The position numbers and the translations under genes are program-made. Shown one piece after another: positions 8,816-17,192 of a stretch of 64,000 nucleotides of DNA (position 1 is the stretch's first letter; each line of letters starts with the position of its first letter). Source of the DNA: Nucisporomicrobium flavum (GTDB lineage Bacteria > Actinomycetota > Actinomycetes > Mycobacteriales > Micromonosporaceae); assembly GCF_016464385.1 (NCBI RefSeq), contig NZ_JADMLH010000011.1, forward strand, positions 186,001 through 250,000, given 5' to 3'. Under the pieces are notes generated by a model, which saw only the letters and a list, made by a program, of their open reading frames with translations, did not search any database and had not been told where the DNA came from.

Positions 8816-9718
8816 GTGGGCGTGCCGTCCGGTCACGGCGGCCGGGAGCCGGAGCGCGCCGACCGCTTCCTGAGGGCGGTGCCGGGGCCGGTGCGCCCGC
8901 CGGTCGCCTGGGTCGCCCACCGGTCCGGCGGCCGGATCCTGGTCGGGACCGCCTCCGGGCTGGTCCGGGTGCAGGTCTTCGACCGGGCGATGACGCTCGC
9001 CGCCCAGGCGTTCACCTCGCTCTTCCCCATCCTGATCATGGTCGGGGCGCTGTTCGGAGCGGATCAGGTGGCGCGGTTCGCGTCCCTGGCCCGGATGCCG
9101 GAATCGTCCCGGCACCTGATCGACGAGACCCTGACCGATCGCGGTGCGGGAGCGTTCGGCGTGGTGGGCATCCTGGTGGTGCTGCTGTCGTCCACCGGCC
9201 TTGCCCGGGCGCTCGCCCGTGCCTACGGCACCGTGTGGGAGGTGCGTCGGCTACCGAGCGGTCCGCGCGCCGCCTGGCGGTGGCTCCTCGCCGTCATGGT
9301 GGTCGCTGCGCTGCTGGTCGGTACGCGGCTGTCGGGCTGGCTCACCGCCGGGTTGCCCCGGCCTCGCCTGTGGTCGGGCACCCTCCTGCTGGCGGCCGAC
9401 TGCGCGATCGCCGTACTCCTGCCCGTGCTGCTGCTCAGCCGTGCGGTGCCGGCCCGGATGCTGCTGCCGGGTGGTCTGGCGTTCGCCTGCGTCATGCTCG
9501 TGGTGCGTCCGGTCGGCGGCGTCTACCTGCCGCGGGCACTCCAGACCAGCTATGACCGCTACGGCACCATCGGCCTGGCGTTCACGTACATCGGCTGGCT
9601 CTACGTCATGGCGTTCTGCCTGCTCGTGACCGCGGTGCTGGGGGAGGTCATCGCCCGGGACGCCGGGGTCGCCGGCCGCATCGTCCGCGGATCCCGGATG
9701 GGCGCCGCAGACGCCTGA
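8816..9718 (+). CDS. YihY/BrkB-family integral membrane protein
   Basis: 300 aa with about six membrane helices. The N-terminal part (MTLAAQAFTSLFPILIMVGALFG, shortened here to its features) and the final GTIGLAFTYIGWLYVMA-type helix match YihY/BrkB, once called RNase BN but now regarded as a membrane protein of unknown function. A second YihY-type gene lies at 39951-40937. It starts with GTG 3 nt after the AI-2E gene. A GC hairpin at 9735-9758 follows. Confidence 0.82.
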   Translation: MGVPSGHGGREPERADRFLRAVPGPVRPPVAWVAHRSGGRILVGTASGLVRVQVFDRAMTLAAQAFTSLFPILIMVGALFGADQVARFASLARMPESSRHLIDETLTDRGAGAFGVVGILVVLLSSTGLARALARAYGTVWEVRRLPSGPRAAWRWLLAVMVVAALLVGTRLSGWLTAGLPRPRLWSGTLLLAADCAIAVLLPVLLLSRAVPARMLLPGGLAFACVMLVVRPVGGVYLPRALQTSYDRYGTIGLAFTYIGWLYVMAFCLLVTAVLGEVIARDAGVAGRIVRGSRMGAADA

Positions 9719-9734
9719 GCGGCACGTTCGGTCA

Positions 9735-9758
9735 CGACCGGGCCGTGGATCCCGGTCG
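9735..9758 (+). terminator. GC hairpin after the 6666-9718 run
   Basis: An 8-bp perfect stem (CGACCGGG / CCCGGTCG) with an 8-nt loop, 16 nt after the stop at 9718. There is no T-tract. The rest of 9719-9914 shows nothing recognisable. Confidence 0.45.
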
Positions 9759-9914
9759 CCGGCCGGTGCCGGCCCGGTTCCGCAGCGTTTCCGTCGGGTT
9801 CACGAAGCAGCGGCGACCCGGCGTCTCGGCGTGACTGTGATCGGTTCGGCGCGGGGTCACCGGCGCCTGCGGCGAACCCGGCTCACACCCCCTCGGCGGA
9901 ACCGGACCGGCAGC

Positions 9915-10208
9915 TCAAGTCTCGGTCGTCGCCCGGGCCGGCGCCTCATCCGCCGGGAGTGAGCGTTCCGCAAGGGGCATGGTGGAGCCCGTCCCCGTGC
10001 GCCGGGCCCCGTCGTGTCCGGGCCGGTGCGCCCGGCGACGCTCGACCGCATCCTCGATCGCCAGGGAGATCAGGACGCCGCCCGCCGCCGCGATGAACGG
10101 CATGACCACGAGAAGGCCGTAGTCGAACCGGGGCGGTCGCCCGCGGAGCACGGCGCGGGCGTCGGCGATTCGCTTCGACCAGCTGGTGTGATGGCGATGG
10201 GCTCTCAT
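9915..10208 (-). CDS. Small single-helix membrane protein
   Basis: 97 aa, with a basic His/Arg-rich N-terminus, one hydrophobic helix (about residues 30-50, YGLLVVMPFIAAAGG) and a polar C-terminus. The ATG at 10208 follows AGAGAGGGAC. It is the last gene of a minus-strand run (11782 to 9915) that begins under the palindrome at 11856. No family recognised. Confidence 0.6.
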   Translation of the reverse strand: MRAHRHHTSWSKRIADARAVLRGRPPRFDYGLLVVMPFIAAAGGVLISLAIEDAVERRRAHRPGHDGARRTGTGSTMPLAERSLPADEAPARATTET

Positions 10209-10242
10209 CGGGTCCCTCTCTTTCGGACTGTCACCGTCGATG

Positions 10243-10719
10243 TCATCGATGTCCGGGCCGGTCGAGGATCTGCGCCAGCAGCACGGTTTCCTCACTCCCG
10301 CGCGTCGGCCGGGTGCCCGGTACGGCTGGTGCCAGGCTTCCGGCGACAGCCAGGACCAGTCCGGCGACCTCGATCACCAGGAGCCCGGGCCCGACCGTGC
10401 GTTCCGGCGTGCGCATGCGCAGCAGCAGGATCACCGCGAAGACGAGGAGCACCGCTGCGTCCAGGAGAAGCCGCTGGGCCGTGGCCTGCCGTTCCGCCCG
10501 GTCGCCGGCGGCCGCTGCGCTGATCTGCACGGCGAGCGCCCGCAGTGCTCCCCCCACCAGAGCCACCGCCACGGTGCAGTAGGCGAGGGTGCCGACGAGC
10601 CGAGGCCCGCCGAGCACGTCGAACAGGTCCAGGAGGATCGCGACGGTCAGCAGACCGAACGGGAACATGAGGAGTACGGGGGCACACGAATGCCCGTGGA
10701 TGCTGAGCCGGCTTCCCAT
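10243..10719 (-). CDS. DUF2231-like membrane protein
   Basis: 158 aa with about four hydrophobic segments. The early stretch GHSCAPVLLMFPFGLLTVAILLD resembles the HPxxVHFPIALW pattern of DUF2231 proteins, with Cys-Ala in place of the usual His. Function unknown. The ATG at 10719 is strongly supported by GGAGGGAG 7 nt upstream. It sits 26 nt after the gene at 10746-11258 in the same operon. Confidence 0.65.
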   Translation of the reverse strand: MGSRLSIHGHSCAPVLLMFPFGLLTVAILLDLFDVLGGPRLVGTLAYCTVAVALVGGALRALAVQISAAAAGDRAERQATAQRLLLDAAVLLVFAVILLLRMRTPERTVGPGLLVIEVAGLVLAVAGSLAPAVPGTRPTRGSEETVLLAQILDRPGHR

Positions 10720-10745
10720 CCGCGTGCTCCCTCCGGCGCGGCGCA

Positions 10746-11258
10746 TCAGTGCAGCAGTGCCTTCAGCACGATCAAGGCGATGCCGAAGAGCCCCGCCACC
10801 GCTGTGGAGATCACCTGTTCGAGCGTGGAGAGCTGCCCGTACCGGCCGATCCGCCAGCCGGCCAGGCAGAGCAGGACGGTGGCGCACACCAGCGCGGCGA
10901 TGATCGCCGTACGCAGTGCCGTCCCCGCGAGCCGCGCCACGAGGAGGACGCCGAGCGGGAACAGGGAAGCGGTGATCATCTCCCAGCCGCTGGTCAGCTG
11001 CGTTCGGACCGTTTCCCACCGGGGACGATGGCCCTCGTGGATGCGTTCGGCCAGGATCCGGGCGTAGCGCTCGGCGGCCCAGTAGACCGAGAGCGTGACC
11101 AGCACCGTGACGACGGTGGCGACGGCTGTCGATGCGTGCGAGGTCGCCAGCACGGCCGCGCTGACGATGATCCCGTAGATTCCCGCGGCGGTGGCCTCCC
11201 GTACCTCGTGGGCGGACTTCGCCCGCCGCGACGGCTGCCCCGCCAGGTCCGCCGTCAT
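10746..11258 (-). CDS. Four-helix membrane protein of unknown function
   Basis: 170 aa. A 25-residue polar start is followed by four hydrophobic segments separated by an acidic/basic cytoplasmic-type loop (ERYARILAERIHEGHRPRW). No catalytic motif is visible. The ribosome site is weak (GGAACGGACGG), so the start is less certain than its neighbours. It is the second gene of the 11782-9915 run. Confidence 0.6.
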   Translation of the reverse strand: MTADLAGQPSRRAKSAHEVREATAAGIYGIIVSAAVLATSHASTAVATVVTVLVTLSVYWAAERYARILAERIHEGHRPRWETVRTQLTSGWEMITASLFPLGVLLVARLAGTALRTAIIAALVCATVLLCLAGWRIGRYGQLSTLEQVISTAVAGLFGIALIVLKALLH

Positions 11259-11296
11259 GGCGCCGTCCGTTCCGTGGTCGCTTGCGGCCGGCACGC

Positions 11297-11782
11297 TCAG
11301 CGGTACGGCCGCGTCACCGGCGGAACCGCGGCCGGGCGCATGGCCGCATGCGCGGAGCCGGCCACCAGGGAACCGATGGCCACGCCGAGGATGAAGTTCA
11401 GCCCCGCGGTGAAGAACCGCGAGCCGAAGTCCTCCTCGGTGATGAACGGCGCCAGCATCGCGGTCACGGTCGCGAGCGTCATGACCCAGCCGAAGAAGAG
11501 CATGGGACGCGGGGTGAACAGCAGGAGCAGGTGCATCAGCCCGGTCGCGACCAGGCTGAGCGTCGCGGCGCCGAGGGCGTACCACCCGGTCCTGGCGTCG
11601 CCCCACACCCCGGCGCCCTTCGGCGCCAGCACGGCCACGCCGAAGAGCCCGCGGCCGATGAGGATCCCGACGACCGCGATCAGCGACGCCACGACCCCGG
11701 TCGCCGCTCCTCCGGCCCACAGCCGGCCCGCGTTGACCGCCGGTCGCGACGGGGGCGTCGCGGACTGGTACATCGCCGTCAT
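11297..11782 (-). CDS. DUF6069-like four-helix membrane protein
   Basis: 161 aa with four membrane segments; the second and third are joined by a short HLLLLFTPRP motif, and the last is preceded by FGSRFFTAGLNFILGVAIG. This matches the general layout of DUF6069 proteins; function unknown. The ATG at 11782 follows GAGGAGGGAC and lies 73 nt from the palindrome at 11856-11874. First gene of the minus-strand run. Confidence 0.65.
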   Translation of the reverse strand: MTAMYQSATPPSRPAVNAGRLWAGGAATGVVASLIAVVGILIGRGLFGVAVLAPKGAGVWGDARTGWYALGAATLSLVATGLMHLLLLFTPRPMLFFGWVMTLATVTAMLAPFITEEDFGSRFFTAGLNFILGVAIGSLVAGSAHAAMRPAAVPPVTRPYR

Positions 11783-11855
11783 GGCGTCCCTCCTCGTCGG
11801 GTGCAGCACGGTGGCCGCTCGAGGTCGAGCGTCGTCGGCGTACGGCCCGCAGCAC

Positions 11856-11874
11856 CTCATCCGGCGCGGGTGAA
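11856..11874. promoter_or_regulatory. Island palindrome, site 5 (divergent promoter region)
   Basis: CTCATCC-N5-GGGTGAA. It lies 73 nt before the minus-strand ATG at 11782 and 96 nt before the plus-strand GTG at 11971, so one site may serve both directions. Confidence 0.65.
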
Positions 11875-11970
11875 CGGCTCCCGCCGCCGGTCCGGTCCGG
11901 CGGGAGCGGGGCGGCGCTGCTCACCCGCCACGGACGATCCGGCCGGGGCCGTGCCGCGCTCGAATGGGGT

Positions 11971-13251
11971 GTGACCTCGGGTGCTCTGGCAGTGGTAGCG
12001 GCCGTCGTGTTCGCCTGGGGGGCGTTCTCGGCGAGGCTGGAACGCGCCGACCTGACCGCACCGATGGCCTTCGTCGGCGTCGGCGTGCTGCTGGCGCAGG
12101 GCATGCACGCCGAGGCCGGCCCCGCGGGGGTCACCGTGCTGACGGAGGTCACGCTCGCCTGGGTGCTGTTCTGCGACGCCTCCCGTGTCGGGCTGCGCGA
12201 GCTGCGCGGTGACGCCGGAGCGTACGGCCGCCTCCTCGGGCTGGCCCTCCCGCTGACCGTCGTCGCCGGCACCGGCGCCGCCTGGCTGCTGCTCGACGCC
12301 CCGCTGCCCTGGTACGCCCTGCTCATCGGGGCCGCGCTCGCACCCACCGACGCCGCGCTGGGCGCCGTCGTGATCACCCATCCGGCGGTGCCGGCCCGGA
12401 TCCGGCGCCTGCTCAACGTGGAGAGCGGGTTGAACGACGGCATCGTCACACCGGTCGTCATGCTGGCGCTCGCCGGGGCCGCAGCGGCTCCCGGGCACGA
12501 GGGCGGCTTCGTGCTGCCCGCCGTGCTGCAACTGCTCGGCGGTGCGCTGATCGGCGCGGCGGTGGGCGCCGGCGGCGGCTGGTTGCTACGGGCGGCGGGC
12601 CGTCGGGGCTGGACGGACGACAGCTTCGCCGGGCCCGCGGTGCTGGCGCTGGCCCTGATCGCGTACGCGGCATCCGTGGCCGGCCACGGCAACGGGTTCG
12701 TGGCGGCCTTCGCCGGCGGCATGGCGTTCGGGCAGGTGGCCGGGCGGGGCGGGCCGCGGGAGGTGTTCTACGTCGAGGAGACCGGGGGCCTCGCCTCGCT
12801 CCTGGTCTGGCTGCTGTTCGGGGCGTTCGCGGTGCCGGTGCTGTACGGCCGCGTCGACGTCGCGCTGCTGCTGTACGCCGTCCTGAGCCTGACCGTGGTC
12901 CGCATGGTGCCGGTCGCCCTCAGCCTGATCGGGTCCCGCCTCGGCGGCCGGACCGTGCTGTTCGTCGGCTGGTTCGGCCCGCGCGGGCTCGCCTCCGTCG
13001 TCTTCGCCCTGCTGGCCGTCGAGGAGCTGGGCGACCGTGCCGGCCCCGCCGTCGCCGCCATCGTGCTGACCGTGCTGCTCAGCGTGGTGGCCCACGGCGT
13101 GAGCGCCGGGCCCTGGGCCGCCCGGTACGGCGCGCACAGCGGGTCGCTCAAGGCCGGGGGCCTGCACGAACCGGTCGCGGCCACGCGGCTGCGGCGCTCG
13201 CCCGGCGGACACGACGCGGCGCCGCCCGTGACGAGCGGCCGGGCCCCGTGA
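11971..13251 (+). CDS. NhaP-type cation:proton antiporter
   Basis: 426 aa with about twelve membrane helices. Characteristic CPA1 features are visible: APTDAALG in the middle, LLNVESGLNDGIVTP (residues about 148-162) and GWFGPRGLASVVF near the end. It is expected to exchange Na+ or K+ for H+ across the membrane. The GTG at 11971 is used. The stop overlaps the GTG of the next gene (GTGA), so the two are coupled. A short Arg-rich tail follows the last helix. Confidence 0.9.
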   Translation: MTSGALAVVAAVVFAWGAFSARLERADLTAPMAFVGVGVLLAQGMHAEAGPAGVTVLTEVTLAWVLFCDASRVGLRELRGDAGAYGRLLGLALPLTVVAGTGAAWLLLDAPLPWYALLIGAALAPTDAALGAVVITHPAVPARIRRLLNVESGLNDGIVTPVVMLALAGAAAAPGHEGGFVLPAVLQLLGGALIGAAVGAGGGWLLRAAGRRGWTDDSFAGPAVLALALIAYAASVAGHGNGFVAAFAGGMAFGQVAGRGGPREVFYVEETGGLASLLVWLLFGAFAVPVLYGRVDVALLLYAVLSLTVVRMVPVALSLIGSRLGGRTVLFVGWFGPRGLASVVFALLAVEELGDRAGPAVAAIVLTVLLSVVAHGVSAGPWAARYGAHSGSLKAGGLHEPVAATRLRRSPGGHDAAPPVTSGRAP

Positions 13252-15236
13252 GCGCGGGCGCGGTAGAGCCCCGGCGTGCCTCGCGGGCGTCCACGGTCGT
13301 GGCGGTGGTGCTGCTCTGCTGGGCCGCGCTGGCCGTCACCATCGCAGTCGTACCGGGGATCACGGCGGTCGACGGCGCCGCAGTGCTGCTCGCCGCGCTG
13401 GTCCTGGGCCTGCTCGGCGCGGCGCTGCGACCCGCCGCCGCGGTGCTGCTCACCCGTGCGGGCTGGGCCGGGGTGGTCGGCGGCTGGCTGCTGGGTCAGG
13501 CGTTGCTGCTCCAAGTCGCGTTGTCGGTGACGCCCGGTCTTCAGGTGGCCGGTTTCTGGAGCGCGTTCTGGGCCTCCTGGGTCTACGCCGGACTGGTCAG
13601 CGCCGGGCTCTGGGTGGTCACCGCGGGCCGGCCCGGGATGGTCGTCCGGCATCTGCTGCGGGTCAACCGCCGCTTCCGGCGGGCCGCGACCACGAGCGAC
13701 GTCCCGGGTGTGGTGCTGATCCAGATCGACGGACTGTCCGCGCCGCTGGCCCGGTGGGCGCTGGCCGCCGGCGCCCTGCCCACGGTGGCGCGGTGGCTCG
13801 GCTCGGGCAGCCACACCCTGGTGGAGTGGCATGCCCGGCTGCCCGCGACCACCCCGGCGAGCCAGGCCGGGCTGCTGCACGGTGCCAGCGCGCAGGTGCC
13901 GGCTTTCCGGTGGTACGAGAAGGAGACCGGCCGGCTGGTGGTGACGAACCGGCCACGCGACAGCGCGCTGGTCGAGTCCCGGCTCTCCGACGGTCGTGGC
14001 CTGCTGGCCGACGGCGGCGTCAGCGTCAGCAACGTGTTCTCCGGCGACGCGCCGACCAGCCTGCTGACGATGAGCACGATCGGGGAACGGGCGGCGTCCG
14101 GCCGCCCCGCGCGGTACGTCGCCGCGTACCTCCTCGACCCGTTCGGTCTCACCCGGTCGCTGTTCCTGACCGCCGGGGAGATCGTCAAGGAGCTGCATCA
14201 GGCGCGGCGGCAGCGGCTGCGGCGGGTGCAGCCGCGTACCGCGCGGACCGCCTCGTACGTGATGCTGCGCGGGCTGACCAACGTGCTGCTGCGCCACCTG
14301 AACCTGTCCATCCTCGCCGAGCACGTGATGCGGGGCGCGCCGGCCGTCTACTGCGACTTCGTCGACTACGACGAGATCGCCCACCATGCCGGGCCGACCC
14401 GTCCGGAGGCGCTGGCGGCGCTCGAGGGGATCGACGACGTGCTCGCCACGCTGGAGGCGGTGGCCCTCGCGGCGCCGCGCCCGTACCGGTTCGTCGTGGT
14501 CTCCGACCACGGCCAGAGCCAGGGTGCGACCTTCGCCCAGCGGTACGGCATCACCGTGGACGAGCTGGTGCGGCAGCTGAGTTGTGCCGACGGCCCGGCT
14601 GTCGCGGCCGGCCGCAACGATGAGCACGCCGGGCGGGTCGGGGCGTTGCGGGGCGTGCTGGTGCGCCCCGCGCCGGAGCCGGCCCCCGATGTCCCGGCCC
14701 TCGATGTCCCGGCCCCGGTGCGGCCCGAATTCGTGGTGGCCGCGTCGGGCAACCTCGCCCTGGTGTACCTGGCCCGGGTGCCCGGCCGGGCGAGCATGGA
14801 GTACATCGAGGAGAACTATCCGCGGCTGCTGGCCGGTCTCGCCGGCCATCCCGGCATCGGGTGGGTCATGGTCCGGTCGCGCCGGCTCGGCCCGGTGGTC
14901 CTGGGCCGGTCGGGCCGTCGGCTGCTGACCGGCGACCGGGTCGAGGGCGAGGACCCGCTGGCCGGGTACGGCCCGCACGCCGCCGCCGACCTGCGCCGCC
15001 ACGACGGGCTGCCGCACACCGGCGACATCGTGGTCAACAGCGTGTACGACCCGGTGACCCAGGAGGTCGCCGCGTTCGAGGACCTGATCGGGTGCCACGG
15101 TGGACTGGGCGGATGGCAGGAACGCCCGGTGCTGATCCATCCGCAGCAGTGGCCCGTGGACGGTGACCTGACCGGCGCCGACGCCGTGCACCACCAGCTC
15201 GTCCGGTGGCTGGAGAAGTTCGGGGACCGGGCCTGA
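13248..15236 (+). CDS. Membrane-anchored alkaline-phosphatase-superfamily phosphodiesterase with holin-like N-terminus
   Basis: 662 aa. Residues about 1-125 form four hydrophobic helices like those annotated as a phage-holin-type or type IV holin domain in actinobacteria. The rest is an alkaline phosphatase/nucleotide pyrophosphatase fold: a metal-binding start (IQIDGLS), a Thr-rich nucleophile region (LPATTPASQAGLLHG), DFVDYDEIAHHAG and SDHGQSQG. The last two give the usual Asp/His metal ligands. The catalytic side is inferred to act on a phospho-diester at the membrane; substrate unknown. It starts within the stop of the antiporter gene. Confidence 0.82.
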   Translation: MSAGAVEPRRASRASTVVAVVLLCWAALAVTIAVVPGITAVDGAAVLLAALVLGLLGAALRPAAAVLLTRAGWAGVVGGWLLGQALLLQVALSVTPGLQVAGFWSAFWASWVYAGLVSAGLWVVTAGRPGMVVRHLLRVNRRFRRAATTSDVPGVVLIQIDGLSAPLARWALAAGALPTVARWLGSGSHTLVEWHARLPATTPASQAGLLHGASAQVPAFRWYEKETGRLVVTNRPRDSALVESRLSDGRGLLADGGVSVSNVFSGDAPTSLLTMSTIGERAASGRPARYVAAYLLDPFGLTRSLFLTAGEIVKELHQARRQRLRRVQPRTARTASYVMLRGLTNVLLRHLNLSILAEHVMRGAPAVYCDFVDYDEIAHHAGPTRPEALAALEGIDDVLATLEAVALAAPRPYRFVVVSDHGQSQGATFAQRYGITVDELVRQLSCADGPAVAAGRNDEHAGRVGALRGVLVRPAPEPAPDVPALDVPAPVRPEFVVAASGNLALVYLARVPGRASMEYIEENYPRLLAGLAGHPGIGWVMVRSRRLGPVVLGRSGRRLLTGDRVEGEDPLAGYGPHAAADLRRHDGLPHTGDIVVNSVYDPVTQEVAAFEDLIGCHGGLGGWQERPVLIHPQQWPVDGDLTGADAVHHQLVRWLEKFGDRA

Positions 15237-15242
15237 ACCGGC

Positions 15243-15935
15243 TCAGCGCGGTGCGGCGGGACCGCCGGATCCGTCGTCCGCCTGCCGCCAGCCGCGGGGC
15301 CGCCAATTCTCCACCACCTTGGCCACCGCGGTCACCAGGAAGAGCTGGCCGAGCAGGGCTTCGAGCACCGCGATGCTCTGCGCCGGGTTGGTCGCGGGCA
15401 CGAGATCGCCGTAGCCGGTCGTGGTCAGGGTGACGAAGCTGAAGAACAGCGCCTGGGGGAGGGCCGGATCACCCGCGTCGCCGAACAGCGGGCCGGGCTG
15501 CAGGGCCGCAACGCAGGCGTACGTGAAACCGAACGCCATTCCGATGAACAGGTAGGCCGCCAGGGCACCCAGCATCGTGCCGCGATCGACCCGGCGGTGC
15601 CCGCCGAGGTCGCGGACGATCGAGACGGGTGCGACGAGGTAGAGGCCGCCGGCCGCCAGGAAGCTCAGCCCGGTCAGCGCCGTGCCGGGAACCAGCAGGG
15701 CGAACGCCGCCGCCACCACGGCGAGGGTGACCACGGCGGCGCACACGAGCCGGACGACGGGACGGGCGCGGGACACGCGCAGCGCCTGCCACACGGTCCC
15801 GGTCTGGACGAGCAGCAGCACCGCCGGGACCCACCGTACGCCGGGCACGAGCGCCAGCACGTACGTCGCGACGATCAGCATCAGGACGAGCCCGTAGCCG
15901 CGTCCCGCCGGTGGCTGAGGCGCCGGCGCGGTCAT
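15243..15935 (-). CDS. Two-pore-helix potassium channel family protein
   Basis: 230 aa with several N-terminal membrane helices, then a pore region whose selectivity filter TTGYGD occupies residues 172-177, followed by a final helix. No RCK/TrkA domain follows, so gating is not by a cytosolic NAD-binding domain in this chain. Convergent with the phosphodiesterase gene (6-nt gap). It is the last gene of a run with 15946-16188 and ppk2. Confidence 0.85.
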   Translation of the reverse strand: MTAPAPQPPAGRGYGLVLMLIVATYVLALVPGVRWVPAVLLLVQTGTVWQALRVSRARPVVRLVCAAVVTLAVVAAAFALLVPGTALTGLSFLAAGGLYLVAPVSIVRDLGGHRRVDRGTMLGALAAYLFIGMAFGFTYACVAALQPGPLFGDAGDPALPQALFFSFVTLTTTGYGDLVPATNPAQSIAVLEALLGQLFLVTAVAKVVENWRPRGWRQADDGSGGPAAPR

Positions 15936-15945
15936 GCCGGCCGGT

Positions 15946-16188
15946 TCAGCGGTACGGGCCCGGCTGCGGCTCCGGGCCCTCCTCGGCCGGCAGCCGCCGC
16001 ACCTCGATGAGGCGGAGCCCGAGTCCGTGGATGCGGGAGATGAGCCCCACGACCGCGGACTGGTCCGGCAGCGAGCCGTGCAGCACGGTCTCCGGCGGTT
16101 CCACGCTGACGGTCAGGTCGCGGAGCTCCGACAGCAGCTCGTCCGGAATGACTCCGGCGACCCTGACCTGGTACGACGCCTCGAGCAT
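15946..16188 (-). CDS. 80-aa conserved small protein, copy A
   Basis: The 80-residue protein has a beta-alpha-beta-like pattern with no membrane segment. It shares an uninterrupted identical core of about 50 residues (from LLSELRDLTVSV to LIEVRRLP) with the protein at 34427-34669, although the DNA differs at many third positions. That pattern indicates strong selection on the protein. Function unknown. The ATG follows GAGGGGAG. It lies between ppk2 (34-nt gap) and the K+ channel (10-nt gap), so it is probably cotranscribed. Confidence 0.75.
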   Translation of the reverse strand: MLEASYQVRVAGVIPDELLSELRDLTVSVEPPETVLHGSLPDQSAVVGLISRIHGLGLRLIEVRRLPAEEGPEPQPGPYR

Positions 16189-16222
16189 GGTTTCTCCCCT
16201 CGTCGCACCCCCGGTCGGCCGG

Positions 16223-17101
16223 TCATCCGGTGAACCTGCCGTTGCTCCGGAACTCGGCCTGCATCGTGGCGATCTCGTCCCGGCCGGGCACGACGATCCG
16301 GGGGTCGGGAGCGAGGTCGAGGTCGGGGTTGCGTTCCTTGTAGTCCACCGCGTTGAGGATGACCTTGATGGTGTTCAGCCGCGCCTGTTGCTTGTCGTTC
16401 GAGCGGACGATGAGCCAGGGCGCCGCCCTGGTGTCGGTACGCAGCAACATCTCGTACTTGCGGTCGGTGAAGTCGTCCCAGCGGCTCTGCGCCTGCAGGT
16501 CGATCTCGCTGAGCTTCCACCGGCGCAGGGGATCGGTCAGCCGGCGCTCGAAGCGGCGTGCCTGCGTCTCCTTGGTGACGCTGAAGTACAGCTTCACCAG
16601 GATCGTGCCCTGCCGGACGAGGTCCTTCTCGAAACCGGTCACACCGCACAGGAAGTCGCGGTACTCCTTGCGGCTGCAGAATCCGAAGACCCGTTCCACC
16701 ATCGCGCGGTTGTACCAGCTGCGATCGAAGAGCACGATCTCCCCGCCGGTCGGGAACTGGGCCACGTACCGCTGGAAGTACCACTGGGACCGCTGTTCCT
16801 CGGTGGGCCGGCCTAGCGCCACGACCCGGTAGTGCTTCTCGTTCATGTACCGGGTGACCCGGCGGATCGCACCGCCCTTGCCGGCCGCGTCCCGCCCCTC
16901 GAACAGCACGATCATCCGCAGGTTCTCGGCCTCGAGGTGGCGCTGCAGTTTGAGGAGCTCGACCTGCCACGGACGCAGGTCCCGGTCGGAGATCAGCTTG
17001 CGCGCCAGGGTGGCCTGCTCCCGCCGCAGCGCGGCGAGCTCGTGCAGGGCCTGTTCGTACGCCGCCGCGAGCTCCGCCGGGGGTGGTGACGCGGGCATCA
17101 T
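16223..17101 (-). CDS. ppk2: Polyphosphate kinase 2
   Basis: 292 aa. PPK2 proteins transfer phosphate between polyphosphate and nucleotides. The Walker A loop GRDAAGKG is at residues 69-76, the Walker B FDRSWYNR near 125-132, and the conserved lid residues lie in SQWYFQRYV between them. The ATG-ATG at 17101 follows GAAGAGGAGG. The palindrome at 17156-17174 is 54 nt upstream. It starts an operon with the 80-aa protein and the K+ channel. Whether it makes ATP/GTP or polyphosphate cannot be settled by eye. Confidence 0.93.
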   Translation of the reverse strand: MMPASPPPAELAAAYEQALHELAALRREQATLARKLISDRDLRPWQVELLKLQRHLEAENLRMIVLFEGRDAAGKGGAIRRVTRYMNEKHYRVVALGRPTEEQRSQWYFQRYVAQFPTGGEIVLFDRSWYNRAMVERVFGFCSRKEYRDFLCGVTGFEKDLVRQGTILVKLYFSVTKETQARRFERRLTDPLRRWKLSEIDLQAQSRWDDFTDRKYEMLLRTDTRAAPWLIVRSNDKQQARLNTIKVILNAVDYKERNPDLDLAPDPRIVVPGRDEIATMQAEFRSNGRFTG

Positions 17102-17155
17102 GGTCCTCCTCTTCACCGCCTGGCCCCGAGCCTCGCCCAGGGCGGCCCTCGCGGG

Positions 17156-17174
17156 CTCATCCTGCGTGAATGAC
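17156..17174. promoter_or_regulatory. Island palindrome, site 6
   Basis: CTCATCC-N5-GAATGAC, 54 nt before the ppk2 start and beyond the end of the M48 protease gene. Confidence 0.7.
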
Positions 17175-17192
17175 GTTCCCCTGCCGCGCGGC

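Noticed and set aside
9948..9966. CTCATCC-N5-GAGTGAG
   Set aside because: It is inside the coding end of a gene and the right arm is poor; a chance match.
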